37,762 nt of DNA from an uncultured Ruminococcus sp. (GCA_902778145.1 CACYWW010000015.1:1-37762); one strand, 5' to 3'; numbered from the stretch's first letter, positions 8,701 through 16,160 are shown. Notes: generated from the sequence alone by a model not told the origin. Program-made: numbers and translations.

Positions 8701-11700
8701 CGGTCCCGCTACGTACACGGCGCAGTTCACCGAAGCAACCAACACATACACGATCAAATTCATAAACTATGACGGCACAGTGCTTCAGAATAGCGAAGTT
8801 GCATACGGAGAAACGCCCGTATTTGCGGGAGAGACTCCTGTAAAGACTGCTGATGATCAGTGCTGCTCTTACGAGTTTACCGGCTGGTCGAAGACTCAGA
8901 ACGGCACGGTTCTTGCAACCCTGCCGACGGTAACAGGTAATGCAAGTTATTACGCAGTATTCACCGCGATAGATCACGATTACGAGCTGACCGGCTGGAC
9001 GTGGACGGGATACACGGCGGCGACCGCGACGTTCACTTGCAAGAACGATAACACGCATGTTGAGACGGTCAACGCGGCGATAACGAGCGTGACGACCGAT
9101 GCGACGTGCGAGACCGCCGGAAAGACGGTCTACACCGCGACGGTAGAATTCAAAGGCGAGACCTACACCGACACGAAGGAAGAACCGATCCCGGCGACAG
9201 GCCACGATTACAAGCTGACCGGCTGGACGTGGGCTGAGGATTACAGCACGGCGACCGCGAAGTTCACGTGCGAGAACGACAGTACGCATGTTGAGACGGT
9301 CAACGCGACGATAACGAGCGAGACGACCGATGCGACGTGTGAGACCGCCGGAAAGACAGTCTATACCGCGACAGTAGAATTCGAAGGCAAGACCTACACC
9401 GACACGAAGGAAAAAACGATCCCGGCGACAGGCCACGATTACGAGCTGACCGGCTGGACTTGGACTGGATACACGGCGGCGACCGCGACGTTCACTTGCA
9501 AGAACGATAACACGCATGTTAAGACGGTCAACGCGACGATAACGAGAGAGACGACCGATGCGACGTGTGAGGCCGCCGGAAAGAAGGTCTACACCGCAAC
9601 GGTGACATTCGAAGGCAAGACCTACACCGACAAGAAGGAAGAAACGATCCCGGCGACAGGCCACGACTGGGGCACTCCGACATACACATGGGCTGATGAT
9701 TACAGCACGGTAACGGCGACGATGGTCTGCGCACACGACGCAAGCCACGTCGAGACCGAGACGGTTAACACGACCTCCGAGGTAACCAAGGCGGCTACCT
9801 GCGAGGCGAAGGGCGAAACGACCTACACGGCGACGTTCGAAAACGAAGCGTTTGAGACTCAGACCAAGACGGTCGAGAACGTCCCCGCGACCGGACATAC
9901 TCCCGGCGAGGCAGTTCGTGAAAACGAAGTTGCGGCGACCTGCACAGAAGCGGGCAGCTACGACGAAGTAGTCTACTGCACGGTATGCCATAAAGAACTC
10001 AGCCGCACTGCGAAAACCACACCCGCCCTCGGTCACGACTGGAGCGAATGGACTGTAACGACCGCTCCGACATGCACCGAGTCCGGTGTTGAGACAAGAA
10101 CCTGCTCACGCTGCGACGAGACAGAGACGAGGCCTGTTGAAGCGCTCGGACATGATTACGAGGAAGGCGAATGGAACTGGAGCGAGGATCTCAGAAGCGC
10201 GACGCTGACGCTTGTATGTAAGAACGATCCCGCGCATACGGAGACGGTCACGGCGACCGTGACTTCGAGCGAAGGAACCGGAGGGAATATCGGTCACACC
10301 GTTTACACCGCGACAGCGGAGTATGACGGAAAGACATATACTAATGAAAAAATAATAATAAACAAGTACACTGTCACGTTCGTCAACTATGACGGCACAG
10401 AGCTTCAGAGCGGCAAGGTCGCTTACGGCGAGATCCCAACCTACAACGGCGCGACCCCGACAAAAGCGGGCGACGCTCAGTACAGCTACACGTTCGCCGG
10501 CTGGTCTCCCGCAATCGCGGCAGTCACCGCCGACGCGACGTACACCGCGGTGTTCGAGGCCAAGGTGATCGAGTGGACGGGTCCCGTATGGAGCTGGGCT
10601 GATTTCGCGGAGAATGGATTCGATGCGACGGCGAAGGCTACCGCGACGTTCACATCCGGCGAGATGACGACGACGAAGACCGTTGTCGTGACGGGCGAGC
10701 TCGTCAAGATCGACGGCAAGGATACGACTTACGCTTACAAGTACACGGCGACGGTCGAATTCAACGGACAGACATACATCGACACATACAGCCACGAATT
10801 CGAGGCTGTGACGCTGATAGGTTATGCGCCGACGCTCGCCGGAGTACTCAGCCTCAATTTCAAATTCCAGGCGCCTGAAAACGCGGCGACGATCAAGTTT
10901 GTTTACGAGTTCAACGGATCTGTTGTTGAAATCGGACTTTCAAAGAACGGCCCGTACTTTGTAATCGATGGCACCAGCAAATTCTACAAAGTGCCGTTTA
11001 CCAACATCCAGTCCGCATGTATCACGAAGAATGTTACCATGAAGGTCTATGACGCCGACGGCAACGAGATGAAGATCATACGTCTCGACAAGAAATTCTA
11101 TGGTACTGAATTCAGTTGCTGCATGGCAGACTGGGCAAAGACAATGCTCGATGATCCCGTGAGACCCGAAAAGACGAAGCAGCTTGCCCACGCGTTACTC
11201 AACTACGGTTACTACGCAAGCAAGTACTTTGGCTTGAAGAACGACAACCCCGAAAAGTATTCGTTCAACTACGAGAAATACGGCAAATATCTTGACCTTT
11301 CCATGGTAGAAAACGTCACGGCTGATCCGGCAAACAACGCGGAAGGCGCCGATGAAGCAAAAGAGAATACGAGCTATAAAGGCGCGCTCGTCACGCTTGA
11401 AGGCTCGACGACGTTAAAACTTTACTTTGACAGCATACCGGTCGTAAAGAATGCGGCAGGAAAGGCTTACACGGTTTATCAGAATGACATAGGTTACTAC
11501 GTAGAGGTGTCCGGTATTGCTTCCGGTCATCTCAACGTGAAGTATACGTTTGTCATTACGGGTGAGGACGGAGTTGACTACACGGTCAAATATTCCGTAC
11601 TCAGCTGGGCGAACTCCATGATAAACCGCGGTAAGGGCGAAAACAATGAATTCGAAAACGCATTCAACCTTGCGAAAGCCCTGTATCAGTACTGTACGGC

Positions 11701-11728
11701 AGCGCGTGTTTATTTCGGAATTAATTGA
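5780..11728 (+). CDS. Giant secreted repeat protein (InlB/Listeria-Bacteroides repeats), 1982 residues
   Basis: The protein starts with a long signal peptide (basic MLKKVVRKN, a Leu/Ile core, probable cleavage after NAQA near residue 48). Residues 60-170 are a beta domain and 175-255 an InlB-B-like repeat (SGYRFFGW). Residues 258-650 are repetitive and beta-helix-like (SGANLTVNGN, SGSNFYAF, SGAKVYEN). A THTHTYGEPTWTW block near 710 is followed by four FVDEDGT/NYDGT...FAGW modules (about 783-1060). Three nearly identical 76-77-residue repeats and related Cys-containing units (CxxC) follow, then a fifth NYDGT module (about 1530-1595). The C-terminal 300 residues form a separate, unassigned domain. 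There is no LPXTG-type signal or lipobox. A surface or matrix role is inferred. It overlaps the Lgt-like gene and precedes a 29-residue peptide gene. Confidence 0.9.
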   Translation: MLKKVVRKNIAFLLVLFILLGNLPTVYFENGGFKLGFLNGLLSVNAQAANINTDVEGLSAVSSGDAIWTPSGGKITGSVKASSSTSCGSTTYTAKSGTLDFTNNSGSDALFGFSYNVQLNGGDVSIDGANTPSTGLFSKRLNNGETVRIIITSNSSSADETKITISSITLSAQKNVTVTFNSPSNGSYTVDGNSITGQTSITKLNTEEFILVATPSSGYRFFGWLNVTDNSYFSHTASLTVSFIENQTICPVFISSSLPIFEVGGKLFSNLAEANTEASTGDNKVIILVENGTLPAGNYTISSGVTLLIPYTSDHIVITNSNIGNFYYEYNTTIPSAVAFKTLTFASGANLTVNGNVSVASGVHIMSQGQAGPYGLIQLNSNSKITFNSGSNFYAFGYVKGTGEIEVKSGAKVYENLFVADYPGSASNLKKITDAGAFPFSKFTVRNVEAPMTLCSGSTESVYFNLYGTSVGYNAGWVDFIGINSGLFRTNGTITKSYVNGRQKITVNGDSSINSLSLKIYITLSTADLSGLLIPYNYDLTLASGTVTMNENVILSKHSVTTINEGAKIVIANNKKLYVLDSSDETQNLGNNLNDAKLDINGTIEVNGSIHTSVNKANITSSGKTGKIIYNNGVENSTSTSTISIKTASNGTGTITMYPSELHNGSGHPTSGEYAVEDYTATAGSSANTTFYYCSTCDAWYNTQHDHPTHTHTYGEPTWTWTGDDETGYTAATATFTCSCGDIQTVTAVIADDVSAADKIVYTAAVTFNGVDYSDTKTVTRKYCIYFVDEDGSDLFYDKFEYGTMPVYGGETPTKEGDAQYGYTFTGWYPTVSVVRGPATYKAQYQQYTKEYKIEFVDEDGTVLQSSQVKYNVMPSYQGETPTKEGNAQYTYAFAGWTPELKKVTGDATYTAKYSATVNKYAVIFENYNGNVLQSGLIAYGELPIYTGATPAKPGDAQHNYTFAGWDPEITTVTGPATYTAQFTEATNTYTIKFINYDGTVLQNSEVAYGETPVFAGETPVKTADDQCCSYEFTGWSKTQNGTVLATLPTVTGNASYYAVFTAIDHDYELTGWTWTGYTAATATFTCKNDNTHVETVNAAITSVTTDATCETAGKTVYTATVEFKGETYTDTKEEPIPATGHDYKLTGWTWAEDYSTATAKFTCENDSTHVETVNATITSETTDATCETAGKTVYTATVEFEGKTYTDTKEKTIPATGHDYELTGWTWTGYTAATATFTCKNDNTHVKTVNATITRETTDATCEAAGKKVYTATVTFEGKTYTDKKEETIPATGHDWGTPTYTWADDYSTVTATMVCAHDASHVETETVNTTSEVTKAATCEAKGETTYTATFENEAFETQTKTVENVPATGHTPGEAVRENEVAATCTEAGSYDEVVYCTVCHKELSRTAKTTPALGHDWSEWTVTTAPTCTESGVETRTCSRCDETETRPVEALGHDYEEGEWNWSEDLRSATLTLVCKNDPAHTETVTATVTSSEGTGGNIGHTVYTATAEYDGKTYTNEKIIINKYTVTFVNYDGTELQSGKVAYGEIPTYNGATPTKAGDAQYSYTFAGWSPAIAAVTADATYTAVFEAKVIEWTGPVWSWADFAENGFDATAKATATFTSGEMTTTKTVVVTGELVKIDGKDTTYAYKYTATVEFNGQTYIDTYSHEFEAVTLIGYAPTLAGVLSLNFKFQAPENAATIKFVYEFNGSVVEIGLSKNGPYFVIDGTSKFYKVPFTNIQSACITKNVTMKVYDADGNEMKIIRLDKKFYGTEFSCCMADWAKTMLDDPVRPEKTKQLAHALLNYGYYASKYFGLKNDNPEKYSFNYEKYGKYLDLSMVENVTADPANNAEGADEAKENTSYKGALVTLEGSTTLKLYFDSIPVVKNAAGKAYTVYQNDIGYYVEVSGIASGHLNVKYTFVITGEDGVDYTVKYSVLSWANSMINRGKGENNEFENAFNLAKALYQYCTAARVYFGIN
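8975..9661 (+). repeat. Three near-identical 228-231-base tandem repeats inside the 1982-residue gene
   Basis: Units begin with CACGATTAC at 8975, 9203 and 9434, spaced 228, 231 and then 228 bases. Each encodes HDY(E/K)LTGWTW...KTVYTATVEF...IPATG, with C-x-N-D in the middle. The first and third copies are very close in DNA sequence; the second differs mainly in its first 70 bases. A more diverged fourth unit follows from 9662. Length variation by recombination or assembly collapse is plausible here. Confidence 0.9.
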
Positions 11729-11756
11729 AACGTCTATCCTATAAAGGAGATATAAT

Positions 11757-11846
11757 ATGAAAGAGTACAAGACACCGGAGATCGAAGTGATCGAGATTGA
11801 GTCTGAAGTGGTGACAGGCTCATGGGACGTTGGTGATTGGGCCTGA
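11757..11846 (+). CDS. 29-residue peptide of the 'K-Y-x-x-P-x-x-E' type
   Basis: A strong RBS (AAGGAGA, 11744-11750) precedes an ATG at 11757 and a 29-codon frame ending TGA at 11844-11846. The peptide begins MKEYKTPEIEV, is highly acidic in the middle and ends TGSWDVGDWA, with two Trp and no Cys. Short peptides starting K.Y..P..E and ending in a small-residue-rich tail are common and mostly unannotated in Clostridia; I know no proven function. An intrinsic terminator follows 20 bases later, so it is the last gene of the unit with the 1982-residue protein. A leader-core precursor, signal or secreted peptide are all possible. Confidence 0.65.
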   Translation: MKEYKTPEIEVIEIESEVVTGSWDVGDWA

Positions 11847-11866
11847 TCCAAACTTAACGACCGCAG

Positions 11867-11902
11867 CCGGAGACGTAACGTCTCCGGTTGTTCGGTTTTC
11901 TT
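11867..11902 (+). terminator. Intrinsic terminator after the 29-residue peptide gene
   Basis: CCGGAGACG (11867-11875) and CGTCTCCGG (11879-11887) form a perfect 9-bp stem with a 3-base loop, followed by the T-rich tail TTGTTCGGTTTTCTT. It ends the 4890-11846 unit. From here to 12070 I see only an inverted repeat TATGCT/AGCATA (11964-11978) and a TTGTTAACAA palindrome (11936-11945). Confidence 0.85.
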
Positions 11903-12070
11903 GAGTATGACGGCAAAAAAAGCGCGGCGTTCAATTGTTAACAAACAAAAGGCGGGCGTCTACTATGCTGACAGCATACAAGTTGTTTTAAATCTACCAT
12001 AAATGGGGAAAAAACTACAATTATGTCAACGCGTTCATAAAACGTACTTAAAAACTTTTTGTTATTGCAA

Positions 12071-12099
12071 TTGAAACCAAGAACACTGTAGTGTATAAT
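12071..12099 (+). promoter_or_regulatory. Sigma-A type promoter of the SipW/TasA-like operon, with a long leader
   Basis: TTGAAA (12071-12076) and TATAAT (12094-12099) are 17 bases apart. The first gene starts at 12225, which leaves a 5' leader of about 118 bases. The leader contains a hairpin, CCTGTTTT (12134-12141) with AAAACAGG (12149-12156), which could affect stability or translation. Confidence 0.8.
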
Positions 12100-12224
12100 A
12101 CCCGTGAGTATAGGATAAAAAGGGTGATTACTGCCTGTTTTCAGAAAAAAAACAGGGTATCTCCCGTTTTTCAGCGTCCAACCATACCACATTTGCCGTT
12201 AGATCAACGTGAAAGGAACACTTG

Positions 12225-13091
12225 ATGAAAGAAAAACAGCAGACCGACAACGTGAATAAAGAGCCCGCATCGACCGGGCATAAGGTATTGACTGTTGTCG
12301 GTATCGTGCTCTGTGTTATCCTGGTCCCGATACTTATAGTCAACGTGATAATGATAATAAAAGGGCTCGTCAATAAAGACGAAGTACCTACGATAGGCGG
12401 ATATGCCCCGCTCATAGTGCTTACGGATTCAATGAACCCGCCGACGGAGGCTGAGTTCTCGCCGATGTACCCGATAGACATGACGTTCACCGATAAGACG
12501 AAGGACGGCATACGCGCCGAGACGACGAATATCACGATCAACAGGACCGACAAGCTGAGGATACTCGAGGTAACGATCGGCTCGGAAACGAACAAAACAA
12601 AGAAGATACAGAGCGGCGACCTGATCATTATCAAGTCCGCGAAGCCCGCCGATATAAAGGTCGGCGACGTCATATCGTTCTTCGATCCGGAATCCGGCGG
12701 AACTGCGGTCGTAACGCACAGAGTCATAGCGCTTGAATATAACGAAAAGACGGGAGAGCTCGTTTCCTTCCGCACACGAGGCGACGCGAACAACACGGCG
12801 GACCTCACAAGCGTCCCGGTCGACAAGCTCGTCGGCAGATGGACCGGCAAAACGCTCGACGGCATCGGCAGCGTCGCGATGTTCCTTCAGTCGACGCCCG
12901 GTCTGATACTCTGTATCGCGGTACCGATAGTCCTTCTCGTCGGATATGAGATTCTGAGACGCAGAAAGTACGACAGCACAAAGAAGAAGGATACCGACGC
13001 GCTGCTCAAAGAGCTTGAAGAGCTGAGAAAGCTCAAGGAGCAGAAGGAAGCTCTTGAACAGCAGAGCGCGGATGAAGACAAAACCGAATGA
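12225..13091 (+). CDS. SipW-type signal peptidase I with an extracellular insertion (first copy)
   Basis: This 288-residue S26 peptidase is of the ER/SipW type, with a Ser-His pair instead of Ser-Lys. Membrane helix 1 is at about 21-47, the nucleophile Ser69 in LTDSMNPP, the catalytic His165 in VVTHRVIAL, and Asp187 in RTRGDANN; helix 2 lies at about 225-245. Unusually, about 55 residues separate SMNPP from the SGDLIIIK strand, which follows directly in the second copy. The C-terminal tail (250-288) is a charged coiled coil. ATG at 12225 has AAAGGA 8 bases upstream; a TTG just before it is in frame but less likely. SipW enzymes process TasA/camelysin-type preproteins, and four such genes follow, so they are the likely substrates. 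Confidence 0.9.
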   Translation: MKEKQQTDNVNKEPASTGHKVLTVVGIVLCVILVPILIVNVIMIIKGLVNKDEVPTIGGYAPLIVLTDSMNPPTEAEFSPMYPIDMTFTDKTKDGIRAETTNITINRTDKLRILEVTIGSETNKTKKIQSGDLIIIKSAKPADIKVGDVISFFDPESGGTAVVTHRVIALEYNEKTGELVSFRTRGDANNTADLTSVPVDKLVGRWTGKTLDGIGSVAMFLQSTPGLILCIAVPIVLLVGYEILRRRKYDSTKKKDTDALLKELEELRKLKEQKEALEQQSADEDKTE

Positions 13092-13189
13092 TGATCCCGC
13101 ACGCTGTGAAAGATAAGCGGTCGCATCGGTTTCAATTGTGTTCTGTATAACAAAAATCGTTATTCTTTCCCGGAAGCCACACCGGGGAT

Positions 13190-13318
13190 GAATATAAAAT
13201 GCCGCGGCATTCTCCGCGAATGGGCAAAAACGCTTCGCGCGAATGCCCGGTAATGTCATTCCCCGGAATGGGGGAGAATAAAAATCATGCCGCATTGACG
13301 GCAAATAACTGAAAGGGG
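13190..13318 (+). promoter_or_regulatory. Structured leader of the major TasA-like gene
   Basis: The 237-base gap before 13329 contains the perfect palindrome AATGCCGCGGCATT (13198-13211), GGGCA...TGCCC (13220-13249), and CATTCC/GGAATG (13257-13270). It ends in the RBS AAAGGGG (13312-13318). I found no convincing promoter in it. The hairpins could protect a processed mRNA 5' end or control translation of the abundant-looking downstream gene. Confidence 0.5.
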
Positions 13319-13328
13319 TTTTTCTGAA

Positions 13329-14315
13329 ATGAAGAAAAACAAAATGATGAGAATTGCTTCCATTCTTATGGTTGCGACTCTTATAACCACCTGTGCCATA
13401 TCCGGCACGTTCGCAAAGTACGTAACCAAGGCTGAGGGCGAAGGCCAGGCCCGCGTTGCGAAATGGGGTATCGTCCTTACCATGGAAGGCGACAAACTGT
13501 TTGATTCTAAGTATGTTGCTCACGATAAAGACTATCTCAAAGCTGAAGGCGAATATTCTGTTATAGCCGAAGCTAATGAGGATGAAACCCAGGATAAAGT
13601 TGTTGCTCCCGGCACGCATTCCTCCGATATCGAAAATGGCGGCTTCAAAGCGACCGTTAAGGGTACTCCCGAAGTTGCTACCCGCTACACCCTTTCCATC
13701 CCCGCTGGCTGGACTGACATCGTTCTTCCCGCCGGAACCTACACCGACTACACCCAGCTTGTCGCTGACGAAAACGGTAAACTCGGATACAACGGAACGT
13801 TCACTCTTGCAAAAGACTACGCTCCTGTAAAGTGGGATATAAAGGTTTCCAAAGGCGATACCACGATGTCCCTGACTCAGGTTGCTCAGTCCAAACCTGA
13901 ACTTGCTGCTGCTATGGGTGGTGACAAATATGGATTCTCCGCTACTGATGCCAAGACGATAGTCAAAACTTATGCCGACGCTCTTGAGGAACTCATCCTT
14001 ACGATGGTTACCGGTGCAAGAAATCCGCAGTTCGTTGTCAATGAGGATGGTTCGATAGAGCTTTCTATGGACTTTGATCCTAACAAAGATATGGACTTTA
14101 CGTTCGAACTCGCTTGGGCTTGGGCATACGATACAGAGGAAGCTGGCGTAGAAATAGCCGGTACTTCCAGTGTTGATGCAGAACTCACCGATGTTCGTGA
14201 CATGGCTGATACCTACCTCGGCAACGCTATAGCTGGTGTTATAGCGGAACTTCCCGATGGTGTATCTACTGAACTCAGCTTCAGCTTCGTCGCCACCGCG
14301 ACCCAGATCGACTAA
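13329..14315 (+). CDS. TasA/camelysin-like fibre subunit, probably the major one
   Basis: The 328-residue protein has a SipW-cognate signal peptide: MKKNKMMRIA, a hydrophobic core and SGTFAKYVTKAEG, with likely cleavage before or at AKY near residue 29. The mature part is beta-rich (ARVAKWGIVLTMEG; VATRYTLSI) and contains an insertion or helical portion (about 170-240) not seen in the shorter paralogs. It ends SFVATATQID; the gene at 16161 ends in the same TQID. Synonymous codon choice (many GCT, CCC, CTT and GTT) differs from its neighbours and suits a highly expressed gene. It is placed directly after a SipW gene, with its own structured leader and a strongly structured 3' region. Fibre formation is inferred from the family. 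Confidence 0.85.
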   Translation: MKKNKMMRIASILMVATLITTCAISGTFAKYVTKAEGEGQARVAKWGIVLTMEGDKLFDSKYVAHDKDYLKAEGEYSVIAEANEDETQDKVVAPGTHSSDIENGGFKATVKGTPEVATRYTLSIPAGWTDIVLPAGTYTDYTQLVADENGKLGYNGTFTLAKDYAPVKWDIKVSKGDTTMSLTQVAQSKPELAAAMGGDKYGFSATDAKTIVKTYADALEELILTMVTGARNPQFVVNEDGSIELSMDFDPNKDMDFTFELAWAWAYDTEEAGVEIAGTSSVDAELTDVRDMADTYLGNAIAGVIAELPDGVSTELSFSFVATATQID

Positions 14316-14360
14316 TTCGTACTTAACGGTATAAATTATAAAATCTGAAAGACCCGGAGT

Positions 14361-14461
14361 CCCCGCCCTTAGTGGCGGGGCGGGGATCCGCCGGTCAATA
14401 TATGAGAGCTTCAGCTCTCACATCCGCACGCACGGTCCGTGCATGCGGATGCAAGAGCTGA
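14361..14461 (+). promoter_or_regulatory. Strong RNA hairpins with two mutually exclusive folds after the major subunit gene
   Basis: The 192-base gap 14316-14507 folds strongly. CCCCGCC (14361-14367) pairs with GGCGGGG (14374-14380). CATCCGCA-C-GCACGG (14421-14435) pairs with CCGTGC-A-TGCGGATG (14437-14451). TCAGCTCT (14412-14419) can pair either with the preceding TGAGAGCT (14403-14410) or with the following AGAGCTGA (14454-14461), but not both. There is no T-run, so it is not a plain terminator. It may stabilise the upstream mRNA or meter read-through into 14508. Confidence 0.6.
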
Positions 14462-14507
14462 AACAAACATCAACTTGTATTAAAATCACATAAAGGAGAG
14501 CACGGGC

Positions 14508-15482
14508 ATGAACGAATATGCTTCGCTTAAAAATAATAAAAAATCAGGATCGGTACTGTGGGTGACGATCGCGATTCTCATAGTACTTGAATTCTGCGCA
14601 TTGGCAATGCTCGGTGCTCAGATCATGTCATATACCTCGATACCAAAGAGGAACTATATTTCGCTGACGGAGGCGTCGGATATAACAAAGCTTGAGATAT
14701 CCGAAAAGACCGCAGCGATAGGCCGTGCGCTCTCGCCCACGGCGGCGGTCGTCCGCAGCGTGCCGAACGCGGCGGCGGTGGCCCCGGTCACGGGTCTTGT
14801 CACGGCAGGAGCGATCACCGGTACCGGATTTTCGGTATACGACAAGGATAAGGTCTGGTCGACTCACACTGACGTCGAGATCTTCAAGATCTCGTATGAC
14901 AATAACGGTGACGCGGTATTCACCGTCAACAGCTTCAACAACAAGGACAAAGTCATCGCCCCCGGTACGGAGAACACGTACTGGTTCACGCTGAAGAACA
15001 GCGGCAGCGAGACGCTTGATTATACGCTTTACGTAGACGCGTACTTTGCCAACACCGACGAGATAATCCCCGTCGAGGCGAAGATGTTCGACTACACCGG
15101 AAAATATCTCTGCGGTTCCGCCGACGAATGGCGCCCCGTGCTCGAGCTCGATCCGATCGAGGAGCACAACAATCTCGGCGCCGGCAAGATCGCGGACTAC
15201 ACGCTTCAGTGGCAGTGGCCGTTCGAAAGATTCGACGGTGACGGCCTTGACGCGAACGACCAGTTTGATACGATGCTCGGAAACCTCGCCGCGAAGGGCG
15301 AGAGCCTTGAGCTTCATATAATAATCCGCACGGTCGCCGAAATAGACGAGAAGCCGGGCGGAGGAGACAACCCGCCGACGCAGGACGTTGGTTATATCCC
15401 CGTGCTCGTGGTCGTGGCGGTCCTTGCGCTCGTGATGATCATCATACTTGCCGCGGGCAGAAGAAAGGCGAAATGGGCTTGA
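14508..15482 (+). CDS. Membrane/wall-anchored TasA-like protein with NPPTQD tail
   Basis: This 324-residue protein has an N-terminal hydrophobic segment (about 18-40, ending AMLGAQIMSY), a beta-rich ectodomain (FSVYDKDKVW...VIAPGTENTYWFTLKNSGSETLDYTLYV) that resembles TasA-family folds, and a C-terminal NPPTQD, a 25-residue hydrophobic helix and RRKAKWA. This tail has the order of a sortase signal, but the motif is not LPXTG; NPPTSD occurs in the protein at 30931-31647. It could be the cell-surface anchor or base of the fibre. AAGGAGA lies 8-14 bases before the ATG. The next gene, a SipW, starts 7 bases after its stop, so the two are translationally coupled. Confidence 0.8.
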   Translation: MNEYASLKNNKKSGSVLWVTIAILIVLEFCALAMLGAQIMSYTSIPKRNYISLTEASDITKLEISEKTAAIGRALSPTAAVVRSVPNAAAVAPVTGLVTAGAITGTGFSVYDKDKVWSTHTDVEIFKISYDNNGDAVFTVNSFNNKDKVIAPGTENTYWFTLKNSGSETLDYTLYVDAYFANTDEIIPVEAKMFDYTGKYLCGSADEWRPVLELDPIEEHNNLGAGKIADYTLQWQWPFERFDGDGLDANDQFDTMLGNLAAKGESLELHIIIRTVAEIDEKPGGGDNPPTQDVGYIPVLVVVAVLALVMIIILAAGRRKAKWA

Positions 15483-15489
15483 TCTTAAA

Positions 15490-16134
15490 ATGAAAGCGGG
15501 AAGAATAGTCCTCAGAGCCGTTTTGATACTCGTCATAAGCCTGACGCTCGGCTTGACCGTGTACACCTGGAACGCAAAGCGGATGATGCACAACGAGCTC
15601 CCGATGCCGTTCGGCGTCGGCGCCTCGGTGGTGCTGACCGGCAGCATGGAGCCTACGCTCAGGGTGAACGATCTTGTCGTTGTTAGGCGCGCGGATGAGT
15701 ACAACGTCGGAGATATCGTGGTGTTCCAGCAGGGAAACCAGCTGATAATACACAGGATAATCGAGAAAAACGACGAGGAAGCGAAGATCACGACAAAAGG
15801 CGACGCAAACAATATCGACGACGGACAGATACCTGTCAGCGCCGTCAAGGGCAAATACAGCTTCAGAGTGCCGTTTGTCGGGCTTATCGTGAAAGGGCTC
15901 AAGACTGTTCCCGGTATCATCATCGTGCTCGGTCTCTCCGCGTTTCTGATGATCAAATCATGGAGAAACGAACGCATGGAATCGGATAAGGATCTTGACG
16001 ATCTCCGTAAACAGATCGCGGAGCTGAAGGGTGAAGGCGATACAAGCTCGCCCGAGTCGATCGAGGAGCAGATAAAACGTCTTAAGGAAGAACTCGGCGA
16101 AAACAATGCGAAAAACAGCGAAAAAAGCGAATAA
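15490..16134 (+). CDS. sipW: SipW-type signal peptidase I (second copy)
   Basis: The 214-residue S26 peptidase has helix 1 at about 7-27, the nucleophile Ser52 in VVLTGSMEPTL, the catalytic His88 in LIIHRIIEK, Asp105 in TTKGDANNID, and a second helix near 140-157. Like the first copy it has a charged coiled-coil tail (DLDDLRKQIAELK...EEQIKRLKEELGE). It lacks the extracellular insertion of the first copy. ATG at 15490 is preferred; it has a poor RBS but lies 7 bases after the preceding stop, and the upstream in-frame ATG at 15448 would add 14 residues overlapping the previous gene. It should cleave the signal peptides of the TasA-like subunits encoded just downstream. Confidence 0.9.
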   Translation: MKAGRIVLRAVLILVISLTLGLTVYTWNAKRMMHNELPMPFGVGASVVLTGSMEPTLRVNDLVVVRRADEYNVGDIVVFQQGNQLIIHRIIEKNDEEAKITTKGDANNIDDGQIPVSAVKGKYSFRVPFVGLIVKGLKTVPGIIIVLGLSAFLMIKSWRNERMESDKDLDDLRKQIAELKGEGDTSSPESIEEQIKRLKEELGENNAKNSEKSE

Positions 16135-16160
16135 ACAGAAAGATGAGAGGCATAAAGACT

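Noticed and set aside
8975-9661. CRISPR array, suggested by regularly spaced repeats
   Set aside because: The units are 228-231 bases, in frame, similar along their whole length and have no spacers; no cas gene is present.
7862-10036. 724-codon open frame on the minus strand
   Set aside because: It is antisense to the repeat region of the 1982-residue gene; its Arg/Val/Cys-rich repeats just mirror the repeats of the real gene, and it has no RBS or recognisable domain.
12429-13619. 396-codon open frame on the minus strand
   Set aside because: It runs antisense through the first SipW gene, its intergenic leader and the start of the major subunit; composition and lack of RBS mark it as a shadow.
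14341-14470. Group II intron fragment or riboswitch in the hairpin-rich gap
   Set aside because: No domain V-like sequence, intron-encoded protein or recognisable aptamer core was seen; the structures look like local hairpins only.
14628-16106. 492-codon open frame on the minus strand
   Set aside because: It is antisense to two clear genes, an anchored subunit and the second SipW.
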